From: Bhargavaea beijingensis
GTDB taxonomy: Bacteria > Bacillota > Bacilli > Bacillales_A > Planococcaceae
DNA: 64,000 bases
NCBI RefSeq assembly: GCF_900101985.1
Contig: NZ_FNAR01000002.1
Span: 62,001-126,000, forward strand
Direction: 5' to 3'
Below, piece by piece: positions 58,757-64,000 of this stretch. The notes below the pieces were generated by a model. It was given only the letters and a program-made list of their open reading frames with translations, was not told the origin of the DNA and did not search any database. The translations under genes were made by a program, and so were the position numbers. The first letter of the stretch is position 1. Each line of letters starts with the position of its first letter.

Positions 58757-59902
58757 ATGAGAGAAGTTGTGATCGTGGAAGGGGTCCGCACGGCGGTCGG
58801 CCGCCGCAAGGGGGCGCTTTCCGGCATCCGTGCGGATGAACTGGCGGCGGCCGTATTGGATGAACTCGTGAAGCGCGCGGGTGTCGGAAAGGAACAAGTG
58901 GAAGATGTCATCCTCGGCTGCGTGACGCAATCGGGGGAACAGGGCGGCAACATCGCCAGGACGTCAGCACTAATTGCCGGATTCCCGATCGAGGTGCCGG
59001 GCGTTACAATCGACCGCCAGTGCGGATCGAGCCAGCAGGCCGTCCACTTCGGCGCGCAGGCGATTGCCGCGGGAGACATGGACATCGTCATCGCGGGCGG
59101 CGTGGAAAGCATGACGCGCGAGCCGATGTTCTCGAACGTCGGGGACGCGGAGCCGAGCGAAAAACTCACGTCGCATTACGAAATCATCAACCAGGGCCTG
59201 TCCGCTGAACGCATCGCCGAAAAATGGGGCATGAGCCGGCGGGAGCTGGATGAATACAGCGCAAAAAGCCATGAGCTCGCGTTTGAGGCGATCAGGGAAG
59301 GCCGGTTCAGGGACGAGATCGTTCCTGTGGAAACGGCGGACGGAAACCTATTTGACACGGATGAGGGCCCGCGTGAAGGGTCGACGCCGGACGTGCTCGG
59401 CGGCCTCAAGACGGTATTCAAGGAAGATGGCGTCATCACGGCCGGCAACGCCAGCCAGATGAGCGACGGCGCATCAGCGGTGCTGCTGATGTCCCGCGAA
59501 AAGGCGGACCGGCTCGGACTCAAGCCGAAGGCCCGCATCATCGCGCGTTCCGTTGTCGGCTCGGATCCGACATTGATGCTGACGGGGCCGATCGCCGCAA
59601 CGGAGAAAGTGTTGGAGAAAGCCGGCCTCTCGATCGGTGAGGTGGACACCTATGAAGTGAATGAAGCATTCGCGCCGGTTCCGCTTGCATGGCTCAAAGA
59701 AACCGGAGCGGACCCGGAGAAGCTGAACGTGGACGGAGGCGCCATCGCGCTCGGCCACCCGCTTGGAGCGACGGGAACGAAACTGCTCGTCACACTCATG
59801 AACCGTCTCGAGCGGACCGGCGGACGATACGGGCTGCTCGCGATCTGCGAAGGCATGGGCATGGCCAACGCCACGGTGATTGAACGATTGGATGAAGAAT
59901 GA
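58757..59902 (+). CDS. Acetyl-CoA acyltransferase (thiolase)
   Basis: This 381-residue thiolase has the acyl-enzyme Cys near residue 88 (DRQCGSSQQA), NEAFA, GGAIALGHPLGATG, and a second Cys in CEGMGMANA. It either cleaves 3-ketoacyl-CoA or condenses acetyl-CoA. It opens a run of acyl-CoA genes on the same strand, favouring the degradative direction. The ATG follows AAGGGGGAGAG. Confidence 0.9.
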   Translation: MREVVIVEGVRTAVGRRKGALSGIRADELAAAVLDELVKRAGVGKEQVEDVILGCVTQSGEQGGNIARTSALIAGFPIEVPGVTIDRQCGSSQQAVHFGAQAIAAGDMDIVIAGGVESMTREPMFSNVGDAEPSEKLTSHYEIINQGLSAERIAEKWGMSRRELDEYSAKSHELAFEAIREGRFRDEIVPVETADGNLFDTDEGPREGSTPDVLGGLKTVFKEDGVITAGNASQMSDGASAVLLMSREKADRLGLKPKARIIARSVVGSDPTLMLTGPIAATEKVLEKAGLSIGEVDTYEVNEAFAPVPLAWLKETGADPEKLNVDGGAIALGHPLGATGTKLLVTLMNRLERTGGRYGLLAICEGMGMANATVIERLDEE

Positions 59903-59947
59903 CGGAATGCTTTGAATGAGCGTTCAGTCAGAATAGGGGGATTCAGG

Positions 59948-60718
59948 ATGGACATGAACAACGTAAAGGCGATCATCACCGGCGGGGCATCAGGCCTCGG
60001 TGGCGCGACCGCGAAACGAATCATTGAAGCCGGCGGCAAAGTCGCCATCTTCGATGTGAATGAAGAAAAAGGCGCGGCATACGCGGCCGAGCTTGGGGAA
60101 GGCAGTGCCTTCTTTTATCAGACGGACGTCGCCGACGGGGAAGTCGTGGCCGCAAACGTGGCAGCCGCAAAACAGGCAATGGGCGGACTCAACACGGTCG
60201 TCAACTGTGCCGGCATCGGCACGCCCGGCAAACTGATCGGCAGGAAAGGCGTCCACCCGCTTGAGCAGTTCGAGCAGGTGATCCGCGTCAACCTGACCGG
60301 AACATTCAACGTCATCCGCCTCGCCGCGGACGCCATGACGGACAACGAGCCCGGACAAGACGGGGAACGGGGTGTCATCATCAACACTGCCTCCGTCGCC
60401 GCATTCGAAGGCCAGATCGGCCAGGTCGCCTACAGTGCATCCAAAGGCGGCGTCGCCGGCATGACACTCCCGATCGCCCGCGAACTTGCTGCATACGGCA
60501 TCCGCGTCATGACGATCGCCCCTGGCCTCATCAATACGCCGATGTTCGACGGCCTGCCGGACAACGCCCGCACCGCTCTCGAACAGATGGTGCCGTTCCC
60601 GAAACGCCTCGGCCAGCCGGAAGAATACGCCCGGCTCGTCGAATCGATCGTCACAAACCGCATGCTGAACGGCACCGTCATCCGCCTGGACGGCGCCATC
60701 CGGATGCAGCCGAAGTAA
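59948..60718 (+). CDS. SDR 3-hydroxyacyl-CoA dehydrogenase-like (HSD10 type)
   Basis: This 256-residue SDR has ITGGASGLGGAT for cofactor binding, NCAGIG, NTASVAAFEGQIGQVAYSASKGG (catalytic Ser, Tyr, Lys), and TIAPGLINTPM. The layout resembles type 10 hydroxyacyl-CoA dehydrogenases. The ATG at 59948 follows AGGGGG. It would supply the 3-hydroxyacyl-CoA oxidation step before the thiolase. Confidence 0.85.
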   Translation: MDMNNVKAIITGGASGLGGATAKRIIEAGGKVAIFDVNEEKGAAYAAELGEGSAFFYQTDVADGEVVAANVAAAKQAMGGLNTVVNCAGIGTPGKLIGRKGVHPLEQFEQVIRVNLTGTFNVIRLAADAMTDNEPGQDGERGVIINTASVAAFEGQIGQVAYSASKGGVAGMTLPIARELAAYGIRVMTIAPGLINTPMFDGLPDNARTALEQMVPFPKRLGQPEEYARLVESIVTNRMLNGTVIRLDGAIRMQPK

Positions 60719-60822
60719 GAGGAGTGGAGGGAGCGGACGCTAACTGCGGGGATTCGAACGCGAAATGGTGAGTTGCGGCCGCGAATCCAATCCAACTGAA
60801 ATGAACGAAGGGAGTGGTCGCC

Positions 60823-61989
60823 ATGCCGCGTTATCGATGGGAGACGGAAGAACATGACCTGTTCCGGGAGTCACTCCGGAAGTTTCTCGAAAAAGAAGCT
60901 GTGCCGCATTATGAACAATGGGAACAGGACCGCCTGATTCCGAAGTCGTTCTGGAAAAAACTTGGGGAGCTCGGGTTCCTCTGCCCGCAAGTGGATGAAA
61001 AGTACGGAGGGCTCGGCCTGGATTTCAGTTTCGGTGTCGTGATTGAAGAGGAGATGGAGCGTGTCGGAGCCGGGCTCACCGGTGTCGGGCTGCACAATGA
61101 TATCGTCGTGCCGTACATCGAAGCGTACGGGACCGATGAACAGAAAAAACGCTACTTGCCGGGCTGTGTGACTGGAGACTCCATCACCTCGATCGCCATG
61201 ACCGAACCCGGGACCGGTTCGGACCTTGCCAACATCATGACGACCGCCATCAAAGACGGGGACCATTACGTCGTGAACGGCCAGAAGACGTTCATCACGA
61301 ATGGGATCAATACGAACCTGGCACTGGTCGCGGTGAAGACCGACCCGAAGGCGGAGCCGAAACATCGCGGCGTGAGCTTGCTCCTCATCGAAGAAGGGAC
61401 TCCGGGCTTCACGAAAGGCCGGAAGCTCGACAAGGTCGGCATGTATTCACAGGACACGGCGGAGCTTTATTTTGAGGACTGCCGAGTTCCGGTTTCGAAC
61501 CTGCTCGGTGAGGAAGGCAAGGGATTCCGTTACATGATGGAAAAGCTGCAGCAGGAGCGGCTCACCGTGGCGATCGGCGCACAGACCGCGATGGAAGACA
61601 TGCTCGAAAGTACGATCGGCTATGTCAAATCCCGCGAGGCGTTCGGCCGGCCGGTCGCCGCGTTCCAGAACACACAGTTCAAGCTGGCGGAGCTCGCGAC
61701 GGAAGCCGAACTCGGAAAGGCGTTCCTCGAGTCGCTGATCGCCGACCATCTCGACGGCAAAGACATCGTGACGAAGGTGTCGATGGCGAAATACTGGATC
61801 ACCGAAACCGCGCGCAAGGCCGCTGCCGAATGCATGCAGCTCCACGGGGGCTACGGCTATATGGAAGAATACAAGATCGCCCGCTGGTACCGCGACATCC
61901 CGGTCATGTCGATCTACGCCGGCACAAACGAAATCATGAAAATGATCATCGCGAAAAACATGGGGCTGTCGGGAGGAAAAAAGACATGA
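60823..61989 (+). CDS. Acyl-CoA dehydrogenase
   Basis: This 388-residue flavoenzyme has the signature MTEPGTGSDLANI, YVVNGQKTFITNG, a central KVGMYSQDTAELYFEDCRVP, and a C-terminal LHGGYGYMEEYKIARWYRDIPV and YAGTNEIMK. It introduces the alpha-beta double bond into acyl-CoA. The ATG at 60823 follows AAGGGAG. It overlaps the next gene by four bases. Confidence 0.92.
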   Translation: MPRYRWETEEHDLFRESLRKFLEKEAVPHYEQWEQDRLIPKSFWKKLGELGFLCPQVDEKYGGLGLDFSFGVVIEEEMERVGAGLTGVGLHNDIVVPYIEAYGTDEQKKRYLPGCVTGDSITSIAMTEPGTGSDLANIMTTAIKDGDHYVVNGQKTFITNGINTNLALVAVKTDPKAEPKHRGVSLLLIEEGTPGFTKGRKLDKVGMYSQDTAELYFEDCRVPVSNLLGEEGKGFRYMMEKLQQERLTVAIGAQTAMEDMLESTIGYVKSREAFGRPVAAFQNTQFKLAELATEAELGKAFLESLIADHLDGKDIVTKVSMAKYWITETARKAAAECMQLHGGYGYMEEYKIARWYRDIPVMSIYAGTNEIMKMIIAKNMGLSGGKKT

Positions 61990-62969
61990 CCGGCAAGAGC
62001 GAAATCTGCGATCACACTGCTGTCCGCCCTCCAGGAGGCGGATTCCTCGAAGGCATAAAGGTGCTGGACGTCACATATTATCTGCCGGGACCCTATTCGA
62101 GTTACCGCCTCGCCGAGATGGGCGCCGACGTCACGAAGGTCGAGCCGCCCGGAGGGGAACCTGCCCGCCGCTTTGCCGGAGGGCTGATTCATGACAAAAA
62201 GAACGCCGGAAAGACCATCGTCGAGCTGGATCTGAAGTCGGAAGGGGGCCGCACGCGGATGAACGCATTGGTCAGGGAGACGGATGTCCTGATTGAATCG
62301 TTCCGTCCCGGCACATTGGAGCGCCTCGGCTTCGGCGCGGACAAGCTGTCCGCGCTTAATCCGGGACTCATCTATTGCTCAATGACCGGCTACGGCCTGG
62401 AAGGCCCATACGCCAAGGCCGGCAGCCACGACCTGAATTACCTGGCGCTGTCCGGCGTGCTGTCACAGCTCACGGATGAAAACGGCCGGCCGGTCCAGCC
62501 GAAAAACACGCTGGCCGACTTTGCCGGCGGGCACTTCGTCGCCGAAGCCGTCCTCGCCGCACTTGTCCGGAAGATGAAAACCGGGGAAGGCGCCCGCCTC
62601 GACGTCTCGATCACCGATGGGCTCACCCATTGGCAAAGTGTCCATCAGGCATTTGAACAAGCCGGCCTGTCCGACCGCGGAGTGCCGGACCTCGACGGCT
62701 CACGCGCCCGCTATGCCATCTACCCGACCGCCGACGGCCGATACGTCGCGCTCGGCGCGCTCGAAGACAAGTTCTGGCACGCCTTCTGCGACTTTGCCGG
62801 CCATCCGGATTGGAAGGACCGGGACGATCACCACGAAGAAGTCGCCCGCTACTTCCAGGCGGAACCTCTCAGCCACTGGCTCGACGTCTCCCTCCGGACC
62901 GACTTCTGCCTGACGCCGGTTCTCCGTCCGGGCGAACTGGACAATCATCCGCACTGGAAAAAAAGCTGA
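61986..62969 (+). CDS. CaiB/BaiF CoA-transferase family, alpha-methylacyl-CoA racemase-like
   Basis: This 327-residue class III CoA-transferase-type protein has ADVTKVEPPGGEPAR, YCSMTGYGLEGPYA, and GSHDLNYLALSG, whose His-Asp pair is characteristic of alpha-methylacyl-CoA racemase. It begins in an ATGA overlap with the acyl-CoA dehydrogenase. Racemase activity would allow degradation of branched acyl chains. It is somewhat shorter than many CaiB proteins. Confidence 0.85.
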   Translation: MTGKSEICDHTAVRPPGGGFLEGIKVLDVTYYLPGPYSSYRLAEMGADVTKVEPPGGEPARRFAGGLIHDKKNAGKTIVELDLKSEGGRTRMNALVRETDVLIESFRPGTLERLGFGADKLSALNPGLIYCSMTGYGLEGPYAKAGSHDLNYLALSGVLSQLTDENGRPVQPKNTLADFAGGHFVAEAVLAALVRKMKTGEGARLDVSITDGLTHWQSVHQAFEQAGLSDRGVPDLDGSRARYAIYPTADGRYVALGALEDKFWHAFCDFAGHPDWKDRDDHHEEVARYFQAEPLSHWLDVSLRTDFCLTPVLRPGELDNHPHWKKS

Positions 62970-63082
62970 CCCGGCGTCGGTAACACTTACAGCCGGCCAG
63001 CCGCCATACATGCCATGCCGCCTCATCCGCAACCAGACCATCACCATCGCCAAACTACCATACAAGAGGAGATGGATGTTAA

Positions 63083-64000
63083 ATGATGAAAACGCCGCTG
63101 ATCCTAAAGACGTTCGTAGATCGCGCGGAGCGCTATTTCCCGGACAAGGAGATCATCTCGAAGACCGCCACACAGACGCACCGTATCCCGTACCGCGAAT
63201 TCGCGAAACGCACCCGGAAGCTCGCATCACTCCTCACCGCACTCGGCATGGAGCGGGGGACGAAGGTCGGCTCGTTCGCATGGAACACGCACCGGCACCT
63301 GGAAGCCTACTTCGGCGTGCCTTGCGCCGGCGCAATCTTGCACATGATCAACATCCGCCTGTCGCCTGAGCATATCGTCTATGTCATCAACCATGCGGAA
63401 GACGAGATTCTGCTTGTCGACGACGACTTGTTCCCGCTGATTGAAAAGCTCGCGCCGCAGCTGAAAACGGTCAGGCACATCGTCGTCATGTCGGATTCGG
63501 ACAAGCTTGCGGACACCGCTCCGGAAAACGTCCATTCCTATGAAGCACTCATGGCAAAAGCGGCGGACGACTTCGAGTTCCCGGATGACCTCGACGAAAA
63601 CACGCCTGCCGGGATGTGCTATACAAGCGCGACGACCGGCAATCCGAAGGGCGTCGTCTACACGCACCGAGGACTCGTCCTGCACAGCTATGCGCTCGGG
63701 CTGGTTGACGGCATGGGGATTTCGGAGCGGGACATCGCGCTGTCGGTCGTCCCGATGTTCCACGCGAATGCTTGGGGCATGCCGTTCGCCGGTGTTTTCT
63801 TCGGCACCACACAGGTGCTTCCGGGACCGGGCGGATTCAACCCCGATGTCCTCCTTGACCTGATTGAACAGGAAAAAGTGACCCTCACCGCGGGCGTGCC
63901 GACCATCTGGCTTGGGGTTCTAAAGGCGCTCGAGAAGAAACCGCGCGACATCAGCTCACTTCGCGCCATTGTCTGCGGCGGCTCCGCTTCTCCGAAAGGG
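63083..64000 (+). CDS. Long-chain acyl-CoA ligase, N-terminal part (runs off window)
   Basis: An open frame from ATG 63083 (or 63086) reaches the window end without a stop. The first 306 residues show an AMP-forming acyl-CoA ligase: YREFAKRTRKLA, GAILHMINIRLSPEHI, and the phosphate loop YTSATTGNPKGV, with Ala replacing the common Gly. It also has VPMFHANAWGMPF and AGVPTIW. The site AGAGGAGAT precedes it. It would activate the fatty acid for the four upstream enzymes. Confidence 0.9.
   Translation, partial: MMKTPLILKTFVDRAERYFPDKEIISKTATQTHRIPYREFAKRTRKLASLLTALGMERGTKVGSFAWNTHRHLEAYFGVPCAGAILHMINIRLSPEHIVYVINHAEDEILLVDDDLFPLIEKLAPQLKTVRHIVVMSDSDKLADTAPENVHSYEALMAKAADDFEFPDDLDENTPAGMCYTSATTGNPKGVVYTHRGLVLHSYALGLVDGMGISERDIALSVVPMFHANAWGMPFAGVFFGTTQVLPGPGGFNPDVLLDLIEQEKVTLTAGVPTIWLGVLKALEKKPRDISSLRAIVCGGSASPKG

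Overview
The window looks like the chromosome of a Gram-positive bacterium of the order Bacillales. It has the liaIHFSR envelope-stress locus, a YcnK-type copper repressor, cre-type CcpA sites, a SAM-I (S-box) riboswitch and strong AGGAGG-type ribosome binding sites. Most of it has high G+C with G/C-rich third codon positions, which would fit a high-G+C Planococcaceae member; that family placement is inference. Two blocks are clearly AT-rich and look acquired: a vanY gene (about 2.4-3.2 kb) and a two-gene island (about 10.1-14.2 kb).

Layout. 0-10 kb: a DUF2187 gene, then two near-duplicate yhdT-panF transporter pairs separated by the AT-rich vanY. The second pair heads an operon with an M20 amidohydrolase, a malate/tartrate-type beta-decarboxylating dehydrogenase, an SDR and an aldehyde dehydrogenase. 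Taken in order, these supply every step of the classical pantothenate degradation route (pantothenate to pantoate plus beta-alanine, pantoate to aldopantoate to 3,3-dimethylmalate to 2-oxoisovalerate). 10-14 kb: AT-rich island with a PHP-plus-SMC-like ATPase and a divergent GHKL ATPase, a candidate defence module. 14-30 kb: methanol-dehydrogenase-like Fe-ADH, HAD protein, amino acid permease, an SSS transporter/hydrolase operon, and a PucR-controlled module (MmsA, class III aminotransferase, alanine dehydrogenase) suited to beta-alanine breakdown. 30-38 kb: PlsY-like and YwqG-like proteins, then sulfur metabolism (S-box, metY, hom, cysK, sulfonate-type ABC transporter). 38-45 kb: PspC, queT with a preQ1-I riboswitch, copper genes ycnK-copC-copD, two tandem BCCT transporters, an EamA exporter. 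45-58 kb: a two-component system with an unlisted small membrane protein, CPBP protease, K+ channel, mechanosensitive-type protein, DinB protein, and the lia operon. 58-64 kb: an acyl-CoA catabolic cluster running off the right edge.

The main novelty is the link between the catabolic modules. Three transporter operons (upstream of 584, 3627 and 17985) share a bipartite promoter motif, GACA-N3-TGTCC followed by GAATCAG, with start-to-start spacing of 48, 47 and 48 bp. Two of them also share a near-identical promoter block containing a perfect cre site. I propose a catabolite-repressed regulon for scavenging pantothenate and related beta-alanine amides, feeding the beta-alanine module at 25-30 kb. 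All functional assignments rest on reading motifs and gene order; no database search was run.
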